This document shows, piece by piece, positions 24,749 through 32,835 of a stretch of 64,000 nucleotides of DNA. Position 1 is the stretch's first letter. Every line of letters starts with the position of its first letter. The stretch lies in NCBI GenBank assembly GCA_021776235.1, contig JAJFGG010000038.1, positions 1 through 64,000 of the forward strand, read 5' to 3'. Below the pieces are notes generated by a model. That model saw nothing but the letters and a program-made list of their open reading frames with translations. It was not told the DNA's origin and searched no databases. The position numbers and the translations under genes are program-made. The stretch is from Alphaproteobacteria bacterium. Lineage in GTDB: Bacteria; Pseudomonadota; Alphaproteobacteria; GCA-2731375.

Positions 24749-24974
24749 GTGGCTGATCCTTTCCCTGCGCGCCCCGTGGGCGGCGTGCCATGTTCAGTTT
24801 CTGCCGGCCAGTTTATCATGAATCCGCCCGCCGGAACCAGTTGCCCCGCAGTCCCGCGTTTTTATGCCGTAGGGGCTCTCGAAAAAGCGGCGAGCGGCCA
24901 ATATTGTTGGCCAACGCCGCTTTATCCGCGCTAGTCTTGGGCAACCCATTTGGCAAAACTGGAGGCGTTTCCCC

Positions 24975-26069
24975 ATGAAGGCAGCTGTATTGTACGAACC
25001 CAACAAGCCGCTGGTGATCGAAGAGATCGCGACCAAGAAACCCGGGCCCCACGAGGTGCTGTTGAACACGGCCTATGCGGGGCTGTGTCATTCCGATCTG
25101 CATTTTATCGAAGGCCTGTATCCGCATCCGCTGCCCGTGGTGCTGGGCCACGAATCCGCTGGCATCGTTGAACAGGTCGGCGCGGAGGTGAGCTATGTGA
25201 AGCCGGGCGATCATGTCATCACCTGCCTGTCGGTGTTTTGCGGCACCTGCGAGCAATGCACCAGCGGCCGGCCGGTGATTTGCACCAACACCGAGGTCAA
25301 GCTGCCGCCCGGCGAGGCGCGGCGCCTGGAATGGGACAAGTCCGACCAACTGCACACCTTCACCAACCTGTCATCATTCGCCGAACAGATGCTGGTGCAC
25401 GAGAACGCCATCGTGAAGATCCAGCCTGAAATGCCCCTGGACCGCGCCGCCCTGATCGGCTGCGGCGTCATCACCGGCTTTGGCGCCGCCGTCAATACGG
25501 CCGGCGTGCGCTTTGGCGACACTGTTGCCGTGATCGGCTGCGGCGGCGTCGGCATGGCGGCTATAAACGGCGCCCACGTGGCGGGCGCCGGCCGGGTCAT
25601 CGCCGTCGACACCAACCCGGTCAAACTGCAACTGGCCACCAAGCTTGGCGCCACCGACCTGGTCAACCCCAATGACGGCGATCCCGTCGCGCGGATCATG
25701 GAGATGACCAAGGGCGGGGTGCATCACGCGATCGAATGCCTTGGCCTGAAAAAGACGGCCGAACAGTCGTTCGAAATGCTGGCGGTCGGCGGCACGGCCA
25801 CGGTCGTGGGCATGGTGCCGTTTGGCCAGAAGATCGAACTGGACGGTTTCGCGTTTCTGCGCGAACGCAAGATCCAGGGCTCGTCAATGGGCTCCAACCG
25901 GTTCCGCACCGATATGCCGCGCCTGATCGATCTCTACCTGCAGGGACGGCTGCACCTTGACGACTGGATCTCGGACAAGATCAAGCTGAGCGAGATCAAC
26001 GAGGGCTTCACGGCCATGAAGGAAGGGCGCACGGTCCGCTCACTGATCGATTTCGGGGTCGCTTCCTGA
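24975..26069 (+). CDS. zinc-dependent alcohol dehydrogenase (class III-like MDR)
   Basis: A 364-aa medium-chain alcohol dehydrogenase. Catalytic zinc ligands are in GLCHSDLH, GHESAG and LIGCGVITG; the structural zinc lobe is CGTCEQCTSGRPVIC with the four Cys in C-x2-C-x2-C-x7-C spacing. The Rossmann loop is VIGCGGVGMAAINGA, followed by VIAVDTN, whose Asp favours NAD. It oxidises an alcohol or hydroxymethyl-glutathione-like adduct; the lobe and length fit the class III group but the exact substrate is open. ACTGGAGG precedes the ATG. It is followed after five bases by the membrane protease gene, suggesting co-transcription. Confidence 0.9.
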   Translation: MKAAVLYEPNKPLVIEEIATKKPGPHEVLLNTAYAGLCHSDLHFIEGLYPHPLPVVLGHESAGIVEQVGAEVSYVKPGDHVITCLSVFCGTCEQCTSGRPVICTNTEVKLPPGEARRLEWDKSDQLHTFTNLSSFAEQMLVHENAIVKIQPEMPLDRAALIGCGVITGFGAAVNTAGVRFGDTVAVIGCGGVGMAAINGAHVAGAGRVIAVDTNPVKLQLATKLGATDLVNPNDGDPVARIMEMTKGGVHHAIECLGLKKTAEQSFEMLAVGGTATVVGMVPFGQKIELDGFAFLRERKIQGSSMGSNRFRTDMPRLIDLYLQGRLHLDDWISDKIKLSEINEGFTAMKEGRTVRSLIDFGVAS

Positions 26070-26074
26070 CGGCA

Positions 26075-26797
26075 ATGGCACCTACCGGGCGCCCGCGTGG
26101 GGGCTTTCCCTTTGGTGTGCTGCTTTGGCTGGCGCTGGCGATTGCCTTTGCCGTGGGGCTCTGGCTGCTGGCCGCTCTTTTCCCGGGCAGCCTGTCCTCG
26201 ACCGGCGACCAGGTCGGTCTGGTCCGCCTGGTATCCGTTCTGGTGCTGATCTCCAGCGGTCTGCTGTTCGTCCGGCGCTTCAACTTCGCGGCGGCCGTTC
26301 GCAACATCGCCATCTGGTCTGGCGCGGCGGCCCTGCTGGTGCTGGCCTACACCTATCAGGACGAACTTCGGGCCGTGGGCGCGCGGGTCGGGGCGGAGCT
26401 GTTACCCAGCCAGGCGGCGGTCCCGGCGGACGGCGTGGTGATCCTGACCCAGGATACGAGCGGACATTTCTACGCCGGCGGCAGCGCCAATGGCGCCCGG
26501 GTGCGGTTTCTCGTCGACACCGGCGCCTCGGATATCGTCCTTAGCCCGCGCGACGCCAGGCGCATGGGCATCGACCTCGCGGCCCTGGGTTACACCCGGC
26601 TTTACCAGACCGCCAACGGCATGGGCCGCGGCGCGCCCTATCGCCTTGAGCGGCTATCCATCGGGCCGTTCGAATTCCATGACGTCGCGGTCTCCGTCAA
26701 CCAGGCCGAGATGAACGCATCGTTGCTGGGCATGAGTTTTCTGAACCGTCTGAGCGGCTTTGAAATTCGCGGCCGTAAATTGATCCTGCGCCGCTGA
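26075..26797 (+). CDS. retropepsin-like aspartic protease, membrane-anchored (TIGR02281-type)
   Basis: A 240-aa protein with two N-terminal hydrophobic stretches (about 14-37 and 45-63, possibly a third at 73-91), then a periplasmic domain. The active-site motif is FLVDTGASDIVLS, the single Asp loop of dimeric retropepsin-like proteases. The family ending SLLGMSFLNRLSGFEIRGRK is present in full. It starts five bases after the alcohol dehydrogenase stop. Its stop TGA overlaps the dispersed repeat unit at 26796-26826, which separates it from the convergent histidine kinase. Proteolysis in the periplasm is inferred from the family; the target is unknown. Confidence 0.85.
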   Translation: MAPTGRPRGGFPFGVLLWLALAIAFAVGLWLLAALFPGSLSSTGDQVGLVRLVSVLVLISSGLLFVRRFNFAAAVRNIAIWSGAAALLVLAYTYQDELRAVGARVGAELLPSQAAVPADGVVILTQDTSGHFYAGGSANGARVRFLVDTGASDIVLSPRDARRMGIDLAALGYTRLYQTANGMGRGAPYRLERLSIGPFEFHDVAVSVNQAEMNASLLGMSFLNRLSGFEIRGRKLILRR

Positions 26798-26826
26798 TAG
26801 GTCCCTATCATCGCAATGTGGTATTA
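26796..26826. repeat. dispersed repeat half-unit (TACCACATTGCGATGA type)
   Basis: Read on the minus strand, this unit is TAATACCACATTGCGATGAT followed by AGGGACC, nearly identical to the left end of the element at 43862-43896. It fills the whole gap between two convergent genes. The TTA at 26824-26826 is the histidine kinase stop codon, and the protease stop TGA (26795-26797) overlaps its other end. Confidence 0.7.
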
Positions 26827-28206
26827 GCCTGGAATTGCTCTGGGTAGATCGACGACAAAGACGGTGCCACCGCCGGGCCGGTCTTCAATATGAATGCTAC
26901 CATTGTGGGCCTGCACGGCGCGAAGAACGATCGACAGTCCGAGGCCGCCGCTACTGCTTTGCCGGCGCCGGTCACCGCGCCAAAAGCGTTCAAAGACTTT
27001 TTGTTTATCTTCGTCGTTGATGCCGCGGCCATCATCCATGACCTTGATGAGTACACCGCTGTTTTGTTCCAGAAGCTCGACGGTGATATCCCCTCCAGCC
27101 TCCGTGTGCGATATGGCGTTATCGACAAGGTTGCGCACGATCCGCCGTAGCAGGACGCCATCGCCCTTGACCCCGACCGCACGCGCAATACCTGTCAATG
27201 CCAGGTTCTTGTCCTGGCGAATGGCAAGCGGCGCCAACGTGCCCAGAACATCGACGCAGATTGCATGCAAATCGACGACCTCGGCCATGGCAATCTGCGT
27301 GGCTTCGAGTTTGGCCGCGTCCAAAAGTTGCGCCACGACATCGGACATATCGTCAAGTTCCTGCTTCAGGCCGGTCATTTCCTTGGATTTTTCCATGCTG
27401 TCGACGTTGGCCCGCATGACCGCGATTGGCGTCAGGAGTTCGTGCGCCGCATCGGCGGAAAATTGTCTTTGCGCCGTCAGGGCTTTTTCCATTCGCCCCA
27501 ACGCCAGATTGACGGCATCAACAAGCGGCAGAACTTCGGTCGGAAGATCCGTGGCATCAAGCTGTATCCTGGTGTTATCGGGCGTAATCTGATTGGCGTC
27601 AGATGCGACACGCCGTAGCGGCTGGAACAATTGGCGGACGCGCCATGCCGCAAGCAGCAAGGTCACGAACAGGATCGCCGGCACGATGATCAATGTCGCG
27701 GTGAGCAGGATGGACCGCGCGGAATTGTTCATGGCGCCTTCATCTTCAACTTCAACGGTCAGCTGTATCCAAAAGGGTGTGCCGTCGATAACTCGCTGCA
27801 AATTGATGCCGTAGTAGGGTTCGCCTTCGTTGGGATCAAGGTGCTGAAAATACTCAATTCTTCCGCCCATATGGGGACTGAATGGATGCAGCAGTTCCTT
27901 CAACTCATGCTGCGAGGCATAGATCACCTTGCCGTCGATGTTGACGATTGAAAATGCTTTCTCGTGCCCGGCAAACTCTCGCGCGGTCTCTGGCGGCAAA
28001 TCCAGACTGACCGTTCCATCCTTGTTCTTGCTGGTATGATGCAAGACCGTCTCCGCCAGTTCGAGAAGCCCGCGGTCCTGCAGGACATCAATCGAGTAGG
28101 TAAAACCATAGTTCAGGGCCGCAATCGTCAGGACAATTGACAGGGCAGTGAGTATCAGTTGGCTTGCCATCACCCGATGCAGAAGTGACGGCGCCGGCCG
28201 GCTCAT
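26824..28206 (-). CDS. sensor histidine kinase (OmpR-class partner)
   Basis: A 460-aa membrane kinase. TM1 is about residues 17-40, a periplasmic sensor domain spans about 41-163, TM2 about 165-188, then HAMP (RQLFQPLRRV). The phospho-acceptor His255 is in DAAHELLTPIAV, where Leu replaces the usual Arg after HEL. The ATPase domain has N-box LVDNAISHTEAG, DDGRGIND and GGLGLSIV. The gene overlaps the stop of the response regulator by four bases, so they form one operon. The architecture resembles QseC/PmrB/TctE sensors. The stimulus is unknown. Confidence 0.92.
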   Translation of the reverse strand: MSRPAPSLLHRVMASQLILTALSIVLTIAALNYGFTYSIDVLQDRGLLELAETVLHHTSKNKDGTVSLDLPPETAREFAGHEKAFSIVNIDGKVIYASQHELKELLHPFSPHMGGRIEYFQHLDPNEGEPYYGINLQRVIDGTPFWIQLTVEVEDEGAMNNSARSILLTATLIIVPAILFVTLLLAAWRVRQLFQPLRRVASDANQITPDNTRIQLDATDLPTEVLPLVDAVNLALGRMEKALTAQRQFSADAAHELLTPIAVMRANVDSMEKSKEMTGLKQELDDMSDVVAQLLDAAKLEATQIAMAEVVDLHAICVDVLGTLAPLAIRQDKNLALTGIARAVGVKGDGVLLRRIVRNLVDNAISHTEAGGDITVELLEQNSGVLIKVMDDGRGINDEDKQKVFERFWRGDRRRQSSSGGLGLSIVLRAVQAHNGSIHIEDRPGGGTVFVVDLPRAIPG

Positions 28207-28880
28207 GAGTCGAGATCCGCCATCATGTAACCGACACCATGGACCGTATGAATTTTGACCAAGGCACCCGAGCCGCGGAGTTTTTTTCGCACCCTGTGGA
28301 CCAACACTTCCAACGTGTTCGTTGACAATTCATCACCTCTACTGGACAGCGTTGATTCCAGGACCGATTTGGGCAGGACCCTGCCGCCCCGCCGCATAAG
28401 ATGTTCCAGCAGTTCCATTTCCCGGCGGGAGAATTCCATGTTCCTGTCGCCGATCCGTACAGCGCGCGCGCCCGTGTCGAATTCGACGTTTCCCAGGACC
28501 AGTGCGCTGCCGAGCACTTCCTGCGGCCGACGCAGCAGTGCGTGCAGCCTTGCAATCAGTTCTTCCAGAGCAAACGGCTTTGCCAGATAATCGTCAGCAC
28601 CGGCATTCAATCCGACCACCTTGTCGGCCGTATCAATTCTCGAGGTCAGGACCAGGACCGGGATGGTGTGGCTGCGCCGCCGAAGGGTTCTGAGAACATC
28701 AAGGCCGTCGCAGTCCGGCAGGCCAAGATCCAGGATCACAGCCTCATAATGAGACTCTTCAAGCATGAGCAGGGCCTCTTCGCCTTTTCCTGCGATATCG
28801 ACGAGGAAACTGTTCTTCTCCAGGCCAATTTTAACATAATTCGCCAGGCGCTTATGGTCTTCAACTAGAAGTATGCGCAT
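28203..28880 (-). CDS. OmpR/PhoB-family response regulator
   Basis: A 225-aa two-domain regulator. In the receiver domain, EDHKR gives the acidic pocket, Asp51 (VILDLGLPD) is the phospho-site, and Lys101 (LAKPFA) is conserved. The winged-helix DNA-binding domain (about 128-222) includes LEHLMRRGGRVLPKSVL and VLVHRVRKKLRG, ending with HTVHGVGYMM. It is the cognate partner of the overlapping kinase gene. An 11-bp-spaced direct repeat TGTAAGG (29034-29051), the spacing expected for this family, lies about 155 bp upstream of its start and is a candidate target. Confidence 0.92.
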   Translation of the reverse strand: MRILLVEDHKRLANYVKIGLEKNSFLVDIAGKGEEALLMLEESHYEAVILDLGLPDCDGLDVLRTLRRRSHTIPVLVLTSRIDTADKVVGLNAGADDYLAKPFALEELIARLHALLRRPQEVLGSALVLGNVEFDTGARAVRIGDRNMEFSRREMELLEHLMRRGGRVLPKSVLESTLSSRGDELSTNTLEVLVHRVRKKLRGSGALVKIHTVHGVGYMMADLDS

Positions 28881-29033
28881 CGACAGGTGCCTAAATTCAG
28901 CGTGATGATATCGGGAAATCTGTCTGGCAATGGATTTTTGGGCCGCTCCCTATGCGCGCGCCACCTCGTATCCTTAATCGGGCACCGCACGTCAACGCAG
29001 CAAAATGCCAATACTTGTGTGATAATCGTCCAG

Positions 29034-29051
29034 TGTAAGGTTTTTGTAAGG
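29034..29051 (+). promoter_or_regulatory. candidate response-regulator box
   Basis: TGTAAGG-TTTT-TGTAAGG: two identical 7-bp words with starts 11 bp apart, the geometry bound by OmpR/PhoB-family dimers. On the plus strand it is followed at the right distance by TATGGAT (about 29065-29071), a possible -10 box, so the repeat would occupy the -35 region. Binding by the neighbouring regulator is inferred. Confidence 0.5.
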
Positions 29052-29074
29052 CATTTCTTTCACTATGGATACTG

Positions 29075-29168
29075 GCTTTCGATGAGAGCCCGCGTGATCC
29101 TTCGGGCCACGTGCATTCGCAAAAGACACCTTAAGCGAGGCTGGGCATAGTCCACCTCGCTTTTTTTT
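29075..29168 (+). ncRNA. candidate small RNA or 22-codon peptide gene controlled by the two-component system
   Basis: Both flanking genes are on the minus strand, yet this stretch has a plus-strand regulator box (29034-29051), a possible -10 box and a plus-oriented intrinsic terminator ending at about 29168. The predicted transcript is about 90 nt and contains a second hairpin around GCCCGCGTGATCCTTCGGGC. It also has a 22-codon reading frame, ATG at 29082, beginning MRARVILRATCIRKRH and ending in TAG inside the terminator loop; the peptide would be very basic. No good ribosome site precedes it. RNA and peptide are both possible. Confidence 0.35.
29133..29168 (+). terminator. intrinsic terminator, plus-strand orientation
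   Basis: Stem AAGCGAGG (29133-29140) pairs with CCTCGCTT (29155-29162), closing a 14-base loop, followed by an eight-T run. The U tract is downstream on the plus strand, so it terminates rightward transcription, although no annotated plus-strand gene lies before it. It may also partly terminate the minus-strand desaturase transcript. Confidence 0.75.
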
Positions 29169-29226
29169 GTGTTCGGCCTAAAGCCGCTGATCCTCGCTTT
29201 CCGCGATAAAATTATACACGGACATA

Positions 29227-30198
29227 TCAGGCAATTGGTGAAACCGGAGACTCCTTGATCCGCCGAAAATACCGGCGGAACACTTCGGTGTAATTTTTGA
29301 GCGGCGGGCTGCCACACTCTTTCAGCAGCCTGCTTCGCTCAGCCTGGTAGATCGACGGTAGCGCGTACCAGGGAAGTCCCGGGCGCAGATGGTGCAACAC
29401 ATGCAGATTGTTGAACAGGAACAGCCAGGCCAGCGGCCCGGTGCCCTCGACGGTGCGGGTCCGGTTGCGCCGATCACGCGTTGGGACATGCTCGCAAAAA
29501 CTGCGAACCAAAGCCAAACTTGTGCCGGGAAGCGCAAAGCACAAAAGATACTTGAGAACAGACATATCGCAGATGACGACAACCCAATACAGCACGCCTG
29601 CACTGACCGGGACATGCCATAGCCAATAGCCCAAATGCGAGATGTCGCCGGCCAGCAGACGGCGCAGCTCTAGTTGGATCAGGCTCGAAATGGATAAAAA
29701 CGGGCCCAGCAACATGCGTCCGAAAAGGGTTTGATTTAGCGTCGCCAGGAACCGCGGTACCGGACCTGCCCGCCGCCACCGTTCTGCCGTCCAATAGAAC
29801 GATTCCGGGTCAACACCCTGGATCGTAAGATCGTCCGTGGCGTGATGGCTGCGATGGCTGGCCGCATAGATCGGATAGGGCAGCCAGAGTGCCAGCGGCG
29901 GAAAGGCAATCAGATCATTCATCCATTGCCAACGGGTAGGATGTCCATGGATGCATTCATGCTGCATCTGGCTATGCCAACAGACGAACCAGCCGCCAAG
30001 CAGCGGCAGCAGGAATATGGGCAGCTGTCGGTGAAAATAGCTCACCATCGCGAAGCCGCCATATATCACTGCGAGCAAACACCATGTGGGCCACTCAAGG
30101 CGCCGCATGCCTTGCATCTTCTGGGTCATTTCGGAAAATCTTGAATGGACAATGCTCTGATGACAGTTTCTCCAACCGGGCGGCTGGTACCGAAACAT
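29227..30198 (-). CDS. membrane fatty acid desaturase-like protein
   Basis: A membrane di-iron protein of about 323 aa. The His boxes are HECIHGH (about 80-86), HRSHH (about 115-119) and HVLHH near residue 267, the three-box layout of DesA-type acyl-lipid desaturases and related hydroxylases. Hydrophobic helices lie around residues 38-75 and 160-225. Start choice is uncertain: ATG 30198 is used here, but ATG 30129, closer to the conserved part, is a good alternative; neither has a clear ribosome site. It is divergent from the XRE regulator at 30307, which may control it. The substrate would be a membrane acyl chain; desaturation is inferred from the boxes. Confidence 0.85.
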   Translation of the reverse strand: MFRYQPPGWRNCHQSIVHSRFSEMTQKMQGMRRLEWPTWCLLAVIYGGFAMVSYFHRQLPIFLLPLLGGWFVCWHSQMQHECIHGHPTRWQWMNDLIAFPPLALWLPYPIYAASHRSHHATDDLTIQGVDPESFYWTAERWRRAGPVPRFLATLNQTLFGRMLLGPFLSISSLIQLELRRLLAGDISHLGYWLWHVPVSAGVLYWVVVICDMSVLKYLLCFALPGTSLALVRSFCEHVPTRDRRNRTRTVEGTGPLAWLFLFNNLHVLHHLRPGLPWYALPSIYQAERSRLLKECGSPPLKNYTEVFRRYFRRIKESPVSPIA

Positions 30199-30236
30199 CA
30201 ATCAAACAAATTGTTTCCGCAATTACGCGTATGTTA

Positions 30237-30253
30237 ATATATTGACAATATAT
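30237..30253. promoter_or_regulatory. perfect palindrome, candidate operator
   Basis: ATATATTG-A-CAATATAT is a perfect 8-1-8 inverted repeat midway between the divergent desaturase and XRE genes, 54 bases before the regulator start. Its position and symmetry suit binding by a dimeric helix-turn-helix protein controlling both promoters. An AT-rich promoter could also give such symmetry by chance. Confidence 0.5.
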
Positions 30254-30306
30254 GAACCAAATATGTCTAATGTTTACTTATATCACCATAATTGAAGTAA
30301 TTTCGA

Positions 30307-31164
30307 ATGCTTGAACGCCAGAATCTACCGGAAGAGTTTCGCCGCCGCCTTGCCGAGGCGATGGACGAGATGGGCCTAAACCGTAGTCAATTGGCGCGTC
30401 GCGTTGGCATCGATCGCTCCACATTGTCTCAGATCTTGGGCTCGGCAGGCGGGCGTTTGCCGCGGGCCGATACGGCCGCGGCGATGGCGTCGGAATTACA
30501 GGTCTCACTGGATTGGCTGATGGGTTTGAGCCAGCAGCGCGCCGGGGTCCAGGGTGCGGAAATCGTGGAACAGTCGCTGGAAATTGAACCAGGCGATCCA
30601 ACCTCCGCTGAACAGCTGCTTTCCCGTTGGCATCTGGAGTCCAAGGGCTTCAAAATTCGATATGTCCCAGCCTCGTTGCCGGATCAGGTGAAAACAACGG
30701 AAGTAATTGACTTTGAACACGCCAATAGCGCGTTGAACCGCCCGGAAGATGTGCATGAGCGGTCCGCCTGGCAGCTGGCCTATGCGCGGGTGCCGGAAAC
30801 AGACGTAGAGGTTTGCAGTTCCATTCAATCCGTCGAGGCATTCGTGGCGGGCGAGGGTATCTGGAAAAACCTCGATCGGTCGGTGCGCATCGGACAACTG
30901 GACCGGATGGTCGCCCTGGTCGATGAGCTATACCCTACCTTTCGCTGGTTCCTCTATGACGGCCGTTCGCATTTTGCCCCGCCGGTGACAATTTTTGGCC
31001 CCAGGAGGGCGGTCGTCTATATGGGCAGTATGTATTTTGTCTTCAACACCACCGGGCATATTCAGGCGCTGGTGGACCGTTTTGACGCGCTCATCCGTGC
31101 CGCCATCGTCCAGCCGACGGACATTTTGACATTGTTCCAGAAATGGCGCTCTGAATTGCTGTAA
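30307..31164 (+). CDS. XRE-family transcriptional regulator with C-terminal ligand-like domain
   Basis: A 285-aa regulator. The N-terminal XRE helix-turn-helix is at about residues 18-72 (MGLNRSQLARRVGIDRSTLSQIL). The rest (about 95-285) is a large domain with ERSAWQLAYARVP, YPTFRWFLYDGR and RRAVVYMGSMYFVFNTTGH; it probably senses a ligand or mediates dimerisation, but I cannot name it. It is divergent from the desaturase gene and shares with it a perfect palindrome at 30237-30253, so control of membrane lipid desaturation is a reasonable inference. Confidence 0.8.
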   Translation: MLERQNLPEEFRRRLAEAMDEMGLNRSQLARRVGIDRSTLSQILGSAGGRLPRADTAAAMASELQVSLDWLMGLSQQRAGVQGAEIVEQSLEIEPGDPTSAEQLLSRWHLESKGFKIRYVPASLPDQVKTTEVIDFEHANSALNRPEDVHERSAWQLAYARVPETDVEVCSSIQSVEAFVAGEGIWKNLDRSVRIGQLDRMVALVDELYPTFRWFLYDGRSHFAPPVTIFGPRRAVVYMGSMYFVFNTTGHIQALVDRFDALIRAAIVQPTDILTLFQKWRSELL

Positions 31165-31675
31165 GAAAACTCACGAATTCACACCAAAGCCACAGGCCTT
31201 GAAATTTCGGCTGCGGCGGGCTGTCTCGCCCATGGTTGTGGAGTCTGCGGCCTGGAAGCCGACGTCTCAAGGGTTGATTTTTCGTTAACTTCCTGGTAAC
31301 CATTTGACCTGAAGACGCAAGATAGCCGACCAGAATGGACGGTCAGGTAGCTGCGAAGCGGCGAACGTTATGGTCAGAGTATGTATGTCCAGACGTCAAA
31401 AATTCCGATGAACTGCCAAATTTGATCCGATTGACCTATCCCGGCCAAACGAGGCCGGGTCGTTAAGAAAGAGTTATTAGGCGAATTTGGGAAACTCTTC
31501 GGTATTGAACCTGGATTATTACAAACGGCAGTTAAAGAACCGTTAAGATCAAAATTGGTTGAGAAAAATTCGAGCGGGATTGATCGGACCTTGGGATGGG
31601 CAGGGGTTAGGTCAGCCAGGGAAATGCCGATAAACGGCAGGGTGTAAGGGGATCGGTGGGCAACCGCTTGTCCGA
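31165..31675. other. long intergenic region before the glucosaminidase gene
   Basis: About 510 bases without a supported gene. A perfect hairpin CCCGGCC-AAACGA-GGCCGGG lies at 31440-31459, followed by GTCGTTAAGAAAG rather than a T run, so it is not a clear terminator. The TTGATTTTTCGTTAACTTCC stretch near 31274 and the AT-rich bases after 31490 may hold promoters. A minus-strand reading frame across 31374-31814 lacks protein-like features. Confidence 0.4.
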
Positions 31676-32737
31676 ATGGCGTTGACGATGATATTTGTAA
31701 AACAAGATCTCTTGGCTGGCGCGGTTGCGGCTGGCTGCGCGGGGCTGTTGCTCGCGATCTCGTATCAGGCGGCCGCGCAGACGGTCCGTCACCAGGCCCG
31801 GGATACGACGGCATTGGCTGTAGAATCCTCTCGCGTGGCCGCGACGAGATTTTTCATAGTCCCAACCATTGACCCAAATACGGCGGCGTTAATGCCGGTT
31901 CAACCCTTGCAAATTGCCGGTCTGATGACCGTACCGGGACAACGGTTTGATTGGCGGCGGCGCGGCCGGTTCGGTGCCCGCGAGTTGCTGGACCTGCCGT
32001 TGGCGGCGTTACGGCGCGGCTATGTCGCGGTGCCGCCGGTTTATTTGGGCCGTTTCCCGACCCATCTGGCCGATTTGCGGGATGCCAGCCAGCGCAAGGA
32101 CATATTCATCAAAACCGTTCTACCCCTCGTGTTGCGCGTGAATGACGAAATTCGGGCCGCCCGCCAGCGTCTGCAAACGCTGGCGCAGCGCAGCCAGGCG
32201 CAGGGCGGACTATCGGCCGGCGATCAGGCTTTCATGCGTGATCTGGCGGCGCAATATGAAGTAGCCGAAGGTGATTTCGACGAGCTGCAGCGGCGCGTCG
32301 ATGTGGTCCCGGCCTCGCTGGCCCTGGCCCAGGGAGCCGAGGAATCCGGCTGGGGCACTTCGCGCTTCGCGCGCATGGGCAATGCCGTATTCGGGCAGCG
32401 GACTTTTCGCAAAGGCGGCGGTTTGGTGCCGCGTAAACGCTCGGCCGGCCAAAGTTTCGAGGTCAAGGCATTCAACACCTTGTACACTTCCGTGCATGCC
32501 TACGTCCGGAACTTGAACACCCATTTCGCCTATAAGACATTTCGCAAAAAACGGGCGGCGTTTCGTGGTGCTGGGCAGCCCTTGGATGGTTATGTGCTAA
32601 CCGGGACATTGAACAGCTATTCCGAACGGGGCCATAAATACATCGATACCATCCGGGTGATCATGCGGGCCAACCGGCTGCACGATTTTGACAATGTACG
32701 GCTGCTTGCCGAAAACGGCGACTTCAGACCTTCATAA
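31676..32737 (+). CDS. Bax-like endo-beta-N-acetylglucosaminidase (GH73-type)
   Basis: A 353-aa exported protein. Residues about 10-35 form a signal peptide ending around YQAAAQT. The C-terminal catalytic domain (about 205-335) has SLALAQGAEESGWGTSRFA with the candidate catalytic Glu222 or Glu223, followed by GNAVFGQRTF, VKAFNTLYTSVHAYVRNLN and LNSYSERGHKYIDTIR, the typical ending of the Bax/FlgJ-like glucosaminidase group. It would cleave peptidoglycan glycan strands in the periplasm. The N-terminal 200 residues, with a coiled-coil-like stretch near 155-205, are less conserved. Confidence 0.87.
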   Translation: MALTMIFVKQDLLAGAVAAGCAGLLLAISYQAAAQTVRHQARDTTALAVESSRVAATRFFIVPTIDPNTAALMPVQPLQIAGLMTVPGQRFDWRRRGRFGARELLDLPLAALRRGYVAVPPVYLGRFPTHLADLRDASQRKDIFIKTVLPLVLRVNDEIRAARQRLQTLAQRSQAQGGLSAGDQAFMRDLAAQYEVAEGDFDELQRRVDVVPASLALAQGAEESGWGTSRFARMGNAVFGQRTFRKGGGLVPRKRSAGQSFEVKAFNTLYTSVHAYVRNLNTHFAYKTFRKKRAAFRGAGQPLDGYVLTGTLNSYSERGHKYIDTIRVIMRANRLHDFDNVRLLAENGDFRPS

Positions 32738-32835
32738 GGTCTGCCGGCGGCGTTGTTCGGTCACGAGCATATCGGGCGACGTCGGTCCGACCTGCGATGT
32801 TGTGAAGCATTCAGGTCACCGGAACATGCAGCAGT

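Noticed and set aside
31440-31459. Hairpin CCCGGCC/GGCCGGG as a terminator
   Set aside because: No T run follows on either strand, and no gene end is close enough, so only the hairpin is noted.
31374-31814. 146-codon minus-strand frame
   Set aside because: It overlaps the signal-peptide end of the Bax-like gene, is low in recognisable features and has no ribosome site.
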